The notes: generated by a model from the sequence alone, not told the origin. A DNA stretch of 64,000 bases from Theobroma cacao (GCF_000208745.1 NC_030855.1:23888030-23952029); one strand, 5' to 3'. Positions 25,701-38,680 are shown, counted from the stretch's first letter. Translations and numbers: made by a program.

Positions 25701-27587
25701 CCCAAAAGCCTGGTGATAGTATATTTGTTAGAGTTAAGTCTTTCTAATAGAGATTTATTAAGGTATAGTTTGCGGAACATACCAACATCAACAAAAATTC
25801 TCTTCTCTGCAGCCTCAATCTGTCAAAAAGAAAAATCGAAATGTTCAAATATATGATATATAGCATATCTATTAACTAGTCACATATATGTATGATTACT
25901 AGGCATACCTTGAGTTTCAAGGTTTCTGTTGAAACGGTGGAAGGAAAGCTATTTAGAGGCATGTCAATCAATGTTGTAATGCCACCTACAGATATGCAGT
26001 AATAGAAATAGTTAAGGTGTGCATACAGTGTAGCAGACCAGAAAGACAAGAAAGAAGTATTCCATTTAACATAATTCAAAAGAACTAAAAATACATGAAT
26101 AATATCTGTTGATCATGAAGGAAAAACGAGTAAGATAAACAGATTTATCAGAACAACCAATCTATAAGCATTTTAATTAATGTCTTTAGGTAAATAAGTA
26201 GTGAAAAACCTACTACTGAAACCTGTAATATTTGCTCATGAAGAAGATGAATAATAATTTATACCTTGTGCATTTATTATCTATGGTAATATCAGTTGAT
26301 TAAAGTTCATTATACGTGTAAAGCAAGATACCTGCAGCAGCTGCTTTAGTCCCTGAAGGAAATCCCTCCCATTCAGCTCTTCCTGGATCATCTAGATGTG
26401 CATGCCTACCATGGAGTATGGACGTAATCATAAGCACATTTTAAAGTATTTGAGATTTGCCTTTGATCATATCAACTTTCATGCTTATACAGTTATCTAT
26501 CTCAATTATTGCTTAGAATTTAAGTAGATATTTAATTCTAGGGAAATGAACAAATTGTGAGTGCATTAAGTAGCAAATGGCGAGAACACAAGAGCAGAGA
26601 TCTTACACATCGATTAAGCCAGGCATGACAACTGCATAGCCGTAATCAACTACTTGTTTAGATTTTCCATTCCAATCCTTGTCCTTAACTATGGATATGA
26701 TATTCCCTCCCTTCACCTCAACTGTCCATTTATGCATTCGGAAAAGAAACAAAATGACTAGTAAGCACATTGCAAAGATCTTGCTCAAGAGAGAGGTGTA
26801 GCATCATGATAATGATGATGATAATATCACCAACATAATGAACTACATTTCCATGTTTCCTCTTGCAAAACTTCTTTTATGGAATGAGTTGTTTGACATA
26901 CCTGCACCAGAGATAATCCCTTGAGGTGTCACGATGTGCTTGCTTGCTATCCAATAGTGACTGTAAGGAAGAAGACTGCAATCGCTTTGAAATGGCTGCA
27001 CAAATGTAATAATCATAATTTCTGTTATTCGATTGATCAATAGATAATATTAAAGTCATAATCTACAAGTACAAACTGCCTTAAACAAATCCAGGAAAAT
27101 TCAACTAAAACAATTCCTTAAAGCAAATCAGAAACACAGGATCACTTCATAGTTATTAAGATTGAAAAATCATCAAAGTACTTTAGTTTTGAGATTCTTA
27201 AACCATAATCCTTCTTTTGCAAAGCCAATTAAAGAAACCGAGAATCGAAAATCAAAATTCCCCAAATTCTGAGATAATTGGAAGCAGGAATCGAGAAGTA
27301 AACTCCTCTGAATAGCGCCAAAACTAGATATTACCTCTAACGAAAAGTCAGAAAACTGAAATTTTTCATTTCATCTAGTCATATTCTCACCACCAAGAAA
27401 ACTCAGCTCACTGATGAATCAGGAATGTCAAACAAAAGCCAAAAGCAAAGTCTATTTATAGAAACACTTGACACTTAATACTGAAACTATAATATAATGA
27501 AACCTTGAAAGAATCTTGAATGTAGAAAAGAAAGAGAAAAGAAGCCAGGAGCGTCAACAGAGGTAAGAGCTTCCATTGCCAGTCCAT
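22719..27587 (-). CDS. ALN: Allantoinase
   Basis: Hydrolyses (S)-allantoin to allantoate in ureide and purine catabolism; the plant enzyme sits in the endoplasmic reticulum. About 14 minus-strand exons can be followed from ATG 27587 to TAG 22719-22721, giving about 501 aa (Arabidopsis ALN is 506). The N-terminus [20 protein letters not shown] is a hydrophobic anchor or signal. Amidohydrolase metal ligands are all present: PGLIDVHAH (His99, His101), LGLK (Lys189, the carbamylated lysine), LLVHSE (His225), HVVHLSD (His288) and SSDHSP (Asp362). The exons are small (about 60-160 bp) with GT-AG borders, so the gene is split into fragments that short-ORF searches miss. The gene is next to MutS2 here. 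In Arabidopsis it neighbours GRXS17. Confidence 0.96.
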
Positions 27588-28034
27588 CTCCCCTCCGCTC
27601 TCACTCCTCTCTGTTTTTTATTATATTAAAGAAAAGGAAAAACAACCGACGACGACGACGAGAGTTCCATATATTGGTACACGTGTAATTTCACGAAGTC
27701 GGAAATGAGAGAACCACTGTCACCCGTTAGTGGGAAATGCACCGCCAACAGCCAATTGCATGGTTACATCTGGATTGGTGATGAAATGTGAACCGTCCAA
27801 TGGAAATGTGAGGAGCGAATGGTATCATTATTGATTTGGTTAGAAGATTCTCAGTTAGGAAATAGTAATTACGATCGAATCTGTCAGAGACTGCGGATCA
27901 GTGCCCGTTACGTGGGACAAGTTTCCTCAGCGGATGAAAACGCAATCGTTTCATTGGTTTGTGCAGGCACTCACTCTAATAGCGCGTACGAATCCACGGA
28001 ATTTTTTTTGAATTCATAAATTTTTTTTACATAA

Positions 28035-28525
28035 TACTGCAATAAAATTTTAAATTATTAAAATATATTTAAATAAAATTTTATTCGTGTATTACATTTT
28101 ATTAAATTTCGTACTTTTATTTTGAGTCATATAAGTCTTCATGACTAATAATTAATTAATTATTATTAATAATAATATTACTTATTATTTTATATCTACA
28201 TAATGCAGACATGATATTGATATAAAAAGTAAAAAATATCACATAATCATATTATCATACAAAATTAACATATTATATCATCATCAATTATAATATGTTA
28301 ATATATCACATCATAATCAATTATGATAGTTAAGTATATCACATCAACGTTATATGATATAAAATAACAAATAATATTTTGATTAAATCAATCATTAATC
28401 ATAAAAATTTATTTGACTCAAAATAAAAAATTTAAAGATTTATTTGACTCAAAATAAAAGTATAATAACTTAATTAAATATAATAAAAATATAAAAAAAA
28501 TTTATATTTTATAATTTATAAGTTT
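28035..28525. mobile_element. MITE-like element with long terminal inverted repeats (copy 1)
   Basis: The left arm (about 28041-28150) contains ACTTTTATTTTGAGTCA at about 28113. Its reverse complement TGACTCAAAATAAAAGT appears in the right arm at about 28444-28461. The inverse match extends through ATTACATTTTATTAA on the left and TTAATTAAATATAAT on the right. A second TGACTCAAAATAAA copy lies at about 28414. There is no coding capacity. Internal sequence resembles the element at 48.75 kb. Ends and target-site duplication are not resolved. Confidence 0.55.
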
Positions 28526-29650
28526 TTTATACTATTTTTTATTATAATTATGTTTTGAGAAAATATGCATTCTGTTATTTGGAAAATAAATAATCTCTCA
28601 AACATAATGATAAGAGATAAAGAAATTGTTTCCAATCGTAAAAAAAATATACTCAAAATGTGTATTAATCTAAAAAATATTTGCACTTATGACTTAGCCT
28701 ATCTTTGAGAATTAAGAGAAGAAGGGAAAGAGTGAAAGGAAGAGAATGTCACAAATTTATACATTAACATTTATCAATATTGTTCGACTAATGAGTAATT
28801 ATAAAAGTAGACGGTAATGTATTATATCATTTTTAGTTCATATCGTTTTAGATGAAAAATTAAGATAATAACATCATTTTAGGTATCAAATATAATTTAA
28901 GTTGAATGATCATTTCATTGTAATTTACTTTTGAAAATATAAATATTTAATGAACATGTATTACTCGAAATTCATTTTTTTTTACTAAGTTGTTTTTTAA
29001 AAATTTAAAAAATATAATTGCATCAAATTAAAAATTTATTTATTTTCTCTCTACTACCAAAATTATGCATGATTGTTTCATTCCTCTTTTGTTCATGTAA
29101 AATATAGTGTTAATCCTCCCTTGATCATGCCACACCATGCACCAAATACATTTCCCTTTGAAGCTTTACTCGAATCTCTCAACTGATTGGCAATCTATCC
29201 TTGGTCATTGTCCCCTTATTCAAATGTTGTTATTATCATATAGTAAAAGTGACTGATAGGAAAGTAACTATCATATTAATTGATTATAATTGAACAAATA
29301 ACTTAAATATAACATCAATTTTAATATACTTGTCTTATATAAAAGTAGAATCATAATATAATTAATTTTATTAATAATTAAATAATTAAAAAATTGCTAC
29401 TTTCCGGGAGTGGAAGAAGCCAGATTCGATGTGGGAGGGTCGTAGCCGTATAACGTGGCGCCATTCTAATCGTAAAATTGAAACATTTTTCCCACTAATA
29501 GTCATTGCCCAGAACAATGGAACCGAGGCGTACTCATTACAAAGAAAATGCAACGGGGCCCCAACTATAAATACTAGGTGGTCCAAACAAAACCAAAAAC
29601 CGTTTTTTGAATTACCAAATTACCCTTCTATAACCAGACCAGACCCCATT

Positions 29651-29678
29651 CCCCCTCCCCCTCCCCCTCCCCCTCCCC
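29651..29678 (+). repeat. (CCCCCT)4 tract, G-quadruplex/i-motif candidate
   Basis: Four CCCCCT units followed by CCCC lie about 85 bp upstream of the ATG at 29762, in the likely 5' leader or core promoter of the CX3C gene. The minus strand therefore carries five runs of four or five G separated by single A, a strong quadruplex pattern. Confidence 0.85.
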
Positions 29679-29761
29679 GTAGAAATTCAAACGAAGTTCC
29701 AATTTCGTCTATCGGGGACGCCGCGTTTGGAAAGAGAAAGCGAAGGTGAAACGAAGAGAAA

Positions 29762-32452
29762 ATGCTACCTCCGCTATGGGCTTCCCCATGTGGAAATCAA
29801 TGCACTCACAAATACGCTACTCTCATGCAAATTCCTTGTAAACTTTCTCTTTCCACGTTTCTTCTTTGATTTTGGTTCCAGCTTAAACTATGCGATTCTG
29901 TCAATATCGGGTTAATAGATCTGCGAATTGGCGTCTTTTTTTAATTAATTTATCTTGATATTGTTGCATTGTAATTTTTCTTGCTTTAAGGTCAAGATTC
30001 CATTAATTAATTATCTTTTCTTGCATTTCTTGGTGCTTTATTGCTTTGTACGAATTGGCAGGATATCTTCAAATGATTTTGAATAATTACTGTATATGCG
30101 TTGATGAATTTCGCTGTTAGTTTATAATAATGTGAACTATGATAGTGCTATGAATTGGCTATTAGTTTCCTGAACTTTTTCTTTTTGGATGAAATTAGAT
30201 GTCAAAACTACTTTGTTTACCTAATCAATCGCTTATACAACTAATTTGAGATTTTTTTTCCACGTATTATTAAATTAAGAATGATGATTGATTCATCTGA
30301 GAAATTGTGTTAGCCATGCATTGACTCGACTAACTATGGCGTGTTCTTGTAGGGAGAGTGTTTTGCAAAAAAGGGTGTGATGCGGATGGAGAGACATGGG
30401 AGGAATGTAAGCAGCTTTGTTTGTATTGTTGCTTATAAAACGTTTTCTGGAAAATTTTGTATCAGTTTGTATGGTTTATGACATTTTGTAGTACATTGGA
30501 TCTGATTTTATTTAATCAAATTGCTGAAAATCAATGTTTTGAAGTCCCTGGTTAAGCTTTGTAGTGCTCAGTTCATATTTGCAAGAAATTAGTCTCACTG
30601 ACACCTGACTAAGACATGAGTTCTGGTTACGGTTTGGGTTATCATATGTTTTTATAGGAAAAATAAGGCAGCTTGTAATAAAAATGAAGCAGTTCATCGA
30701 AGCAATGGTGACAATGGACCACAAATTCTTATCATTGGTTCTTGAGAATGAAAATTCATTATTTTTACTGTATCCAGCATTCACTGCTCTATGCATTATT
30801 CACTTTAGAGATTTCATCAATTAGAAGAGGAGTTCTTTAACCAACCTTGAATGATAGTGTTATACTAAGATACAGTAGCAAAGCAACATATCATTTGCAG
30901 CTGATTATATCTTAAATTGCTAAGATTACGGGTTCTTCAGGTTTGTCAGAGTGCGAAGAGATATGCTATAAGGATCCTGTATTAAAGGACCAGAAATGGA
31001 GTGCTTACATTGACCGTTCTCCTGGGGCTGCCAATTACTCTGAGGTATTTAATCTTTTAGCCATTTTTTAACCCATTATTATACTTGTAATGACACCGAT
31101 TTTATCATTTACTTCCACTTTTCCATCTTTAATATGGTTGAACTGTTGTTTACACAAAGCCATTGGATTGTGCTGATTCTCTCTATGAGCTGACTTCTGA
31201 GAAAGAATGAGAATTATTCTTTATGAACTTCTGAAAGTCCACTCTTATGCATATTTAGTCAATTTATGTCCTCTTTAGTATCTGAAGTTCTGTACTCCTA
31301 GATAAAGTTTGTGCCAGTTTTGAATTTGGTCTTCTACACAATTTGAATTCCATAAGTCACAGATGATTATTTGCACTGGGTTGCAATTGACTGTTATTGT
31401 AGACAGTTTGAGGCACAGCTAACTGAGTCTTGATGAGTATTAAGGGGTATAATTCTCCCTTGGGTGCTTTTAGGCTCTCGGGAGTTTGTACCCAGTGATG
31501 CTGCTTGATTTTTTTTGGAATGTTTTAGCAACTGCAATGAATTCAAATCAAATGTGGGATATATACTTGAATTAGTGTGCAAAAGAGGAGATTCTTGTGA
31601 CAACTATATAACTTTTTCCCAATAGTGCCAAGGTACTGTTTGTGGTTTAAAATTGCCGCTCCACTTCTTATCTTGCTTCTAGACTTCATAAAAAATGGAA
31701 TGCTTTTGGTATTATGACCACAACTTTATTAGTAAGGTAATGCGATAATAGAGTAACACGATTTTAAGGGTCTTGTAGGAAGATCAGCACCTTAGTCACA
31801 TGGAAAGCTTCTAATGAGAGGTAGCTTGATCCATTTATCTTGAATACTGATTATGCTTTGCCTGGTGATTCACTTCCTAAGAATGACATGTGTAACATGA
31901 ATGGTGTGCACAATGGTGAAGCACCAAATTAAAACAGGAAAGTTGCTGTGGTTTAAATAGCAGTAGTACTTATTTGGTGGAGGTAAACGTGATTTGCAGT
32001 TTGTTATTCAAACATCTCATTATTCAAAAGCATAAGGATGTACATACAGCACAGTTGAGTAAATGATAGGAATTTGTACAAAGAAAAAAATGATGAGAAT
32101 GTCTAATAAGGAATAATGAAAGAAAGCACTATGTTTGGTCAATTATATTAATTTTGTTGTTCTTCGTTTCTGCATATAGGAATGCTTCCATGCTTGTGTA
32201 GCTGGCTGTGGTTTTAAGGTTGGTTTTTTCTCCTGAATTTGAAAGATTAGTTATTCACTTTATCTACCTCTGTTTCATTGGCAATTTGATGTTTTTTGTA
32301 TACTGCAGTTTGAAATGTGTCAAGAGAAAGTTGATCAAGTCCGACCAAACAGACCATTGCCACCCAAGCCTCCTCCTGTAGAGAAGCCACCAAAACCACC
32401 TGTCACTAATCCCGATGAACCTGCTGAAGATGTACCAAGTACTTCAGCATAG
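29762..32452 (+). CDS. Small CX3C-cysteine-rich conserved plant protein, function unknown
   Basis: Five short exons (29762-29837, 30353-30406, 30941-31044, 32180-32218, 32309-32452), each with GT-AG borders and consistent phase, encode 138 aa. Every exon is too short to show up as an obvious ORF. The protein starts MLPPLWASPCGNQCTHKY and has repeated CX3C pairs: CGNQC, CKKGC, CLSECEEIC and CFHACVAGC, then MC. A proline-rich tail follows (RPLPPKPPPVEKPPKPP) and the end is PSTSA. No signal peptide or membrane segment is evident. I recall similar uncharacterised single-copy plant proteins but no function. Twin CX3C spacing is also used by small intermembrane-space chaperones; that is only an analogy. 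The intact splice sites and conserved-looking core argue for a real gene. Confidence 0.85.
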
Positions 32453-33617
32453 CAAGAGGTGAAACATCAACATATGATTAAAAGTATACCTCAATAGTAT
32501 TGTTAGCTGACTAGTCCGGATTCTGCAAGGAGATCCATTTATGTTGCTCACATGCTACTATTGATTGACATCTTGGGGCTGTTTTGGTGAAGAAGCATAA
32601 TTTTTTGCTTCTATAATTTGCCCCTTGTCACCTTAGTTAACCTTCAAATCAATGTGCAATTGTTCTGGATCTCCACTAACTGAGATGTAAGTGCAATATA
32701 TCCTTCCAATTTTGTTTACAACACATGGAAGCTTGCTGAGATTTGATATATTGAGAAATCTCCATATTCTGAATGAAGCTTTAGACTGTTTGCTCTGTAA
32801 TTTTTGATAGGAAACAATATGAGCCAATCGAGTTCATTGCATTTGATTATGGCTGATCTTTTTGAATGAAAATATGGGTACCCAACAGTTTGCTGCAGGT
32901 AAGTCCCTCGGATTGCATAATGATAGTTCTTCATGCACTGGTTTGATATTCTCATCAATCAGTAGTTGCTTCATGAAATATTTGGATATTTGAAAGGTTG
33001 GCCGCATAAAAGTAACGAAGTTTGGATCCCAATTGGCTATTGTCCAGTCACAAGCTGTGTTGAACAGTTTTTGGAGCAATATTCTGGCATTGGAGCTTGA
33101 GTTCCAAAAGATAACCGCATTGGTGGTGACATACTCAATTCGGAACTGGGAATTGTCAACTCCCTGAAACCTATTTGGAAATTCAATAAATGTAGAATCT
33201 CTTTCTTTTAATTTTGAAGGATTAGAACTTGATTTATCTGAACGAACTCGATGCAATATCGTTTATACGCTAAAGCAAAAGAAGAAGAAAGCAAGAAAGA
33301 AAGAAAAATAAGCTAGTCAGGCTCGGCCCGAATAGGAACAACATCGCCCAGTAGGCCCACTATCCGACCCAGCACCCACCATTGCTGTCAGCTTTTCGCC
33401 TTTTGCAATCAGGAAAAACCTCGGAGTGCAAAAGGATGCTGGACTCAACCAAAACAACGACGTCGCTTAAGAACTTCTTCGTCTCACAGCCGCTACTGAG
33501 AAATAAGCAACCATAATTTTCATTTATCGAAGCTCGATTCGAGCTTGGATTCAATCTACTCCCAGTTTAAATCCTACAAAACCCTAAAAATCGAAGTAAG
33601 AAAAAAAGGAGAAGAAA
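32453..33617 (+). promoter_or_regulatory. 3' UTR of the CX3C gene and TFB2 promoter
   Basis: Both neighbours are on the plus strand. GGCCCA at 33354-33359 is a site-II-type element, and AAACCCTAAA at 33578-33587 is a telo-box about 30 bp upstream of the TFB2 ATG. That is a usual arrangement in housekeeping promoters. An unexplained open frame of 140 codons on the minus strand occupies 32834-33256 and is discussed under findings. Confidence 0.5.
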
Positions 33618-36600
33618 ATGCCTCAGGTGAAGATAATCGCGAAGAATTTCATGGACATGGTGGCTTCATTGCCTGCCATTAAGCTCGACATGCTTTATCG
33701 TAATCAATTCATTTGCGAAGCCATTCTCAGGTCTTTCTTCTTTTCTTTTTTTCTTTTTAATTATTTTTCATTGCTCTTATAATTGATCTTTCTTTCTTCT
33801 TTTCCTTTTAAATTTAAATTCAGGATATGTCTGTTTGGGAATACTTCTCAGCTAACTCCTTAAAACCAGTGAATTTTCTGAATTGACGGAAGCATTTGTT
33901 AATGGAGCAGGTCGATGCCGCCTCTTGCAAAGAAATATGTGTTACAGATGTTGTACATTGATGTTCCGGTGACAGCCAAGTCGTTGGAGGAGTGGGTGCT
34001 TGCCGATGGATCCTCTAAGCACAAAGTTGCCATCGATCGGTTGATTCAGTTAAGAATATTAGAAGTAATCGATAGGTGAGCAACTACAATACTTTGTTGT
34101 TTCCCTTACATATTTTAGCTGATCTTCCATTTAAAATCAAGCGGCCACTTCTCAGTAATGATCAAAAGTACAGAACAGCTTAAGCTTAATGCGAAATACT
34201 TGTCTCTTTTTTCTTCTAATTGTAGTGTAGAATAGGAAAATGACTGTATGTGCTAATCTAATTAGTCAATCTTTCTTTCTTTTGGCAGGAAGAAGGAAAC
34301 CATTTACAAGTTAAATCCCACATTTCAGACTAACCTCCGGAAACATTTGATATATGGGTAAGTTTTTTTAACTTATATGGTACTTTTTTTCATTTGCAGC
34401 TGTCAAAATTAAAGGGACAAAAATTCTTCCCTTTGTTATGTATTATAAGTTTGCATACTTATAGAACCTTCAAAGTTGCCAGTGTAAAACTTATTCTTCT
34501 TACTTTTCCATTGGTATTACGTCAGTTACAGCCAGTTCTATTGCGCATATGGTTCATTGTTTATTATGCCATTAGATTCCTTATGCCGTTGTTGTCATTT
34601 TAGTAGTTGTATAAATGACTGTTATTGTGCAGAGGGATTTTGCCAAGAGAACCAATGCCTTCAAATGTTACTGTGAGACTCCCTACCTCAGAGGAACTTG
34701 ATGCCTATGCACATGAACAATGGGAGGTGTGAATTTTTCCTATTTATTTTTCATTGTTTTATTAATAGAATTTATGTCACCTGTCTGCTTCTAAAGAATT
34801 TGTGTTTTTGATGGTAGTTTATGTGATGTGGAATGATGCAAATACTTTTGCAATTTACTCAATTGTTTAGTTTTATTGTTTGAGCTGCTTCTTACCTCTT
34901 CAGCTGTGTAATGCAGTGTTTCTTGCTGCAACTTATAAGTTCAGGACAAGCTGAAAAACCAACAAATTTCAGCTCTTCCATGATGAGAATTTTTCAGCGT
35001 GGTCTTTTGTGTCAGAGGTGTTATTTCTTGCCACGTACTTAAGCTTCATTTTTTTATGCATTATATATCGAAGATTCTATATCTCATGTTTGATGTTATG
35101 CTGTTTATATGTCTGTATCTACAGGGAGAAAGAAGCTCCAAGATTAACTGAGAGTGGTTTCCAGTTTTTGGTGTGCATCATATAAACCATGGCCCTTTTG
35201 CAGTTTTTTTTATTGTCTGTCGCCTAAAATAACTTCTCATGTGTGTAATTTACAGCTGATGGATACAAATGCTCAGCTTTGGTATATTATCAGAGAATAT
35301 ATCTCCAATTCAGAGGTATATTTCATTAGATATTTTTGGTGTTTTCCTTGGAACTTGTTTGTTACAGATATCTGGGTTGTTAAGTACATGGAAAGGGGAA
35401 ATTGGAATAGATTTATTGTCAAATTTTATTTGGCATTGATTTTTCAGTTCAGAACTTCGCTTTAGTTTTATCAGTATGGTTCTTTTCTTAAATGGGAGTG
35501 TACCTTAGGGTGTGCATATGTGCAAGAATGCAAGAGCCTACATATGCATGTGCACTTGTGTATGGGGTTGTGCATGACTTGTGTATATTATGGCAACTGC
35601 TTTTGCAATGAAAAAAGTATTTTCTGGCCATTGCCTATATAATCCTATGGTTGTGTATGTGTCTGTGGATGGGCAGATCCATCTGTTGACCATTTCAATA
35701 AAGAAAAAACAAAAGGTTGTCCAGGGTTATGTCCTTTACATGAAATCGATGTCAGCGATGCAACTTTGGTTCTGTCATTCTGTAGCAAATGTTTGTATCT
35801 TATGCTTAGACTTTCTTCGTTTAATACAGGAGCAAGGTGTAGACCAAGCAGATTTAATTGCATTTTTGCTAGAACTTAGTTTTCATACCACTGGTGAGGT
35901 ACGCTTTGTTTATTTATAATTTTTCTCTTCATGCATGCTTGTTCATCAAAAAATTTTTTGGCCGAAGTCTCTGTAAAACTTTAATGCTTGCAATTTGTTT
36001 GATCCATGTTTTAGCAAGAATCTACATTAATCTTCAGTCTTTTTGACTGTGCAAACATTTTGTTGTCTTTTGTTATTCACATAGAAGCTTATCCCCTTTT
36101 GGTCCTGCTTTTTCTTGACTTTTCTTGAGATTCTTTAAAGCTGATCTCTCTGACATTTTCTGGGCTGATTTGCTTTTTCTTCTTGTAGGCATATAATATG
36201 AATACACTGACAGATGACCAGAGAGCTATGATCAAGGACCTTTCAGACTTGGGATTGGTCAAACTTCAGCAGGTTCTCCTAGTTAATGCTATTTTTCTTA
36301 TCGGAATACATGGACTATCTATTCTAACTAATGCTTTATGATGGTTCTGAGGTATTTGCATATGTCCAGGGCAGGAAAGATAGTTGGTTTATACCTACTA
36401 AATTGGCCACCAATCTTTCAGTGAGCTTAACAGATTCATCATCAAGGAAACAGGTATGGCTAAACAAATAACGGGTGAATATATAGCTTCTGATTCTAGT
36501 AACCATTATCTTGGCTTTCTCTAGTTGTGTTACTCTTACTAATGCAGTTCTTTTGCTATATTTTGCCTCAGGGATTTGTTGTTGTGGAAACAAACTTTAG

Positions 36601-38105
36601 GATGTACGCATACTCGTCATCTAAGTTACACTGTGAAATTTTACGTCTATTTTCAAGGTATGAGGTGGTGAATCCTTGAATGTTGTTGCATTGGTTGCCT
36701 TATTGAAGAGCCGAATTGCATTTAGATAGAATAACAACAAAACATTCTTTAAACAATGAGCAAAGCGATAAAATATCTGGTTGCTTTTTTTTTTTTTGGG
36801 GGGGGGGAGAGAAGTGGACTTCCCTTTTGATAACTTTTTCTAGAGTGGTTCCAAGGAAAATGGAAATCACCCAGTGTCAAAAGCAGAAATTTCTTATTTT
36901 CCTCTAAGGTCTTTTGGATCTGTGGGGCCAATATGTGGAAGTACAACGACACAAAGGTTTGATTATAAATTAGCTGTCCCTTGATTACCACAATCAATAG
37001 TATTCCCAGCTGATTTGATGCTATTAGAAGTCTATAGAAGATAAAAAAAATGTACTAAAACTTTTAGTTAGTAAAGGATGGAGCTGTTTCTGCTTGATTC
37101 AGAGCATAACTGATTAATTTTTTTTCTTTTCTGATCCAAGTTCTCCACTCCTTTATCTATCCACTGAATGCCAAAAGGCTCTTGAATTCACCTGCAATCT
37201 GCTGATCGCCATTTATAGCCAATTTTTTCACCAGCTTGTTTTAGGATTCTAATATTTATTACTTTTATATTCACTATTGATTTCCTAACTAAATAACAAT
37301 GTGCTAACATTTGTAGGGTAGAGTATCAACTTCCAAACCTCATAGTTGGTGCAATAACGAAAGAGAGCCTGTATAATGCTTTTGAAAATGGCATTGCAGC
37401 TGAGCAGGTTGGTATCTATATCTAGTTGCTCCTGTCCCAAATTGCAGAATTCATGGAGGAAATCACACCATTGACAAATGTAAAAAGTGAAGTTATCTAA
37501 TGTAGCCTAAGCAGCTTGTTTTGCTTTGTGTAACCCCTGAATGCAGATAATTACATTCCTTCAGCAGAATGCACATCCTCGAGTTGCTGAGAAATTACCA
37601 TCTGTACCTGAAAATGTCACCGACCAGGTAATATCAGCTTAAATATTTTGGCACTATTATGTGATCAATTCATTTAAATTGATACAGCCTGACTTCTAGG
37701 GTGGCATATTAAGCATGCTATTTTCAATAGGAAAGTAGATTACTTTGGGGATTATCATGTTATTTCTTGCTTTCTGATTTTGAGATGCACTCTTTGTTCC
37801 AGATAAGATTGTGGGAAACTGATTTGAATAGAGTTGAGATGACTCCTGCGCATTTTTATGATGACTTTCCTTCAAGGGTAATCTCAAGCATCATTATTTG
37901 AGTAATATTCTGATATCTGTTGTAATTTTGTGATCATATTTTGAAGTTTGAATCTTCTATTGGACAGGACGTCTTTGAGGCTGCTTCTGACTTTGCTCGC
38001 GTGCATTGCGGTTTACTATGGGAGGATGCTAAGAAAATGCGAATGGTTGTCAAGGCAGAGGTTCATATGCTTATGCGAGAGCAGCTTCGTGGTCAAAACA
38101 AGTAG
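33618..38105 (+). CDS. TFB2: General transcription and DNA repair factor IIH subunit TFB2 (p52/GTF2H4)
   Basis: Core TFIIH subunit that binds and stimulates the XPB helicase in transcription initiation and nucleotide excision repair; nuclear. About 15 plus-strand exons from ATG 33618 to TAG 38103-38105 give about 451 aa (Arabidopsis TFB2 is about 452). The start reads MPQVKIIAKNFMDMVASLPA. Diagnostic segments are YVLQMLYIDVPV, RLIQLRILEVIDR, GFQFLLMDTNAQLWYIIREYI, FLLELSFH, LGLVKLQQGRKDSWFIPTKLA, GFVVVETNFRMYAYS, LPNLIVGAITKESLYNAF, IITFLQQNAHPRV and IRLWETDLNRVEMTPAHFY. The end is MREQLRGQNK, carrying the XPB-binding region. Most introns are under 400 bp; all borders that I checked are GT-AG. 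One intron holds a T-tract followed by a G-tract near 36786-36808. Confidence 0.97.
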
Positions 38106-38607
38106 ATTGTATGTATGTCATCCAATCTGCAGGAACTGCACACCGAACGAAATTGTTCAAAGTTTTGCTAGGCGAAAGGCTGGTAGCTATCTTCACTTAG
38201 CAGGGTGGTCGTAGTTCATCTGAATCTGGCTTAACATGAGTAAATTAGGAGAAATACAACTCTCTCTTCACTGAAATCAAATGTTGACAGAGCACCCTGT
38301 ACGTATATGCGGTGGAGATTTAGCCAAAATCACCTGTCAATAGTTAACTGTGTTATATATCCAAATCATTATAGTAAAACACAATAATCAAAGAAATGTT
38401 TATTTTAATTCAACATCGATTTTTATTTTAGCATTGTCCTAAATTTACACTTGTATTAGTATCAACTACATTCCTTCTGAATTTTGAAATAAATAAATTC
38501 TCGGATCAATGAGCAAAACCATAGCATTTGATGGGTGTATAATTTATATATTGAATAAAAAAAAATATGAGCATAGCATCATTGGCATAAAATAAGTATA
38601 ACAGAAC
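38106..38607. other. TFB2 3' region
   Basis: This contains the TFB2 3' UTR followed by AT-rich sequence up to the tRNA gene, with AATAAA-like signals near 38490. No other gene is seen. Confidence 0.5.
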
Positions 38608-38680
38608 TGTTGCTGCCCAGGATCGAACTGGGGACCTTTAGTGTGTAAGACTAACGTGATAACCACTACACCACAGCAAC
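38608..38680 (-). tRNA. tRNA-Val (UAC)
   Basis: A complete 73-nt cloverleaf without intron on the minus strand. The acceptor stem GTTGCTG pairs with CAGCAAC, and A is the discriminator. The D-arm region TGGTGTAGTGG matches the A box. The anticodon stem TTAGT/ACTAA closes the loop CTTACAC with anticodon TAC (plus positions 38645-38647), which reads GTA. The T-arm CCCAG GTTCGATC CTGGG region contains the B box GTTCGATCC. CCA is not encoded, as is normal for a nuclear gene. It sits between TFB2 and the tetraspanin gene. Confidence 0.95.

Larger units (their letters stand above)
27588..29761. other. Divergent intergenic region between allantoinase and the CX3C gene
   Basis: A bidirectional promoter region of 2.2 kb. 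GC-richer ends (27600-28000 and 29400-29760) flank a very AT-rich centre. The centre contains a MITE-like element (28035-28525). The proximal 29.6-kb end has a C-rich tract. A GAC repeat (GACGACGACGACGAG) occurs at 27648-27662 near the allantoinase start. Confidence 0.5.

Noticed and set aside
5702..27587. Co-transcribed cluster of minus-strand genes
   Set aside because: The genes have separate spacers of 0.5 kb or more, unrelated functions and their own promoters. Plant nuclear genes are not organised as operons.
36786..36808. T-tract followed by a run of about ten G in a TFB2 intron
   Set aside because: A single long G run is not a four-run quadruplex pattern, and it sits far from splice sites. 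It is probably a simple polymorphic homopolymer.
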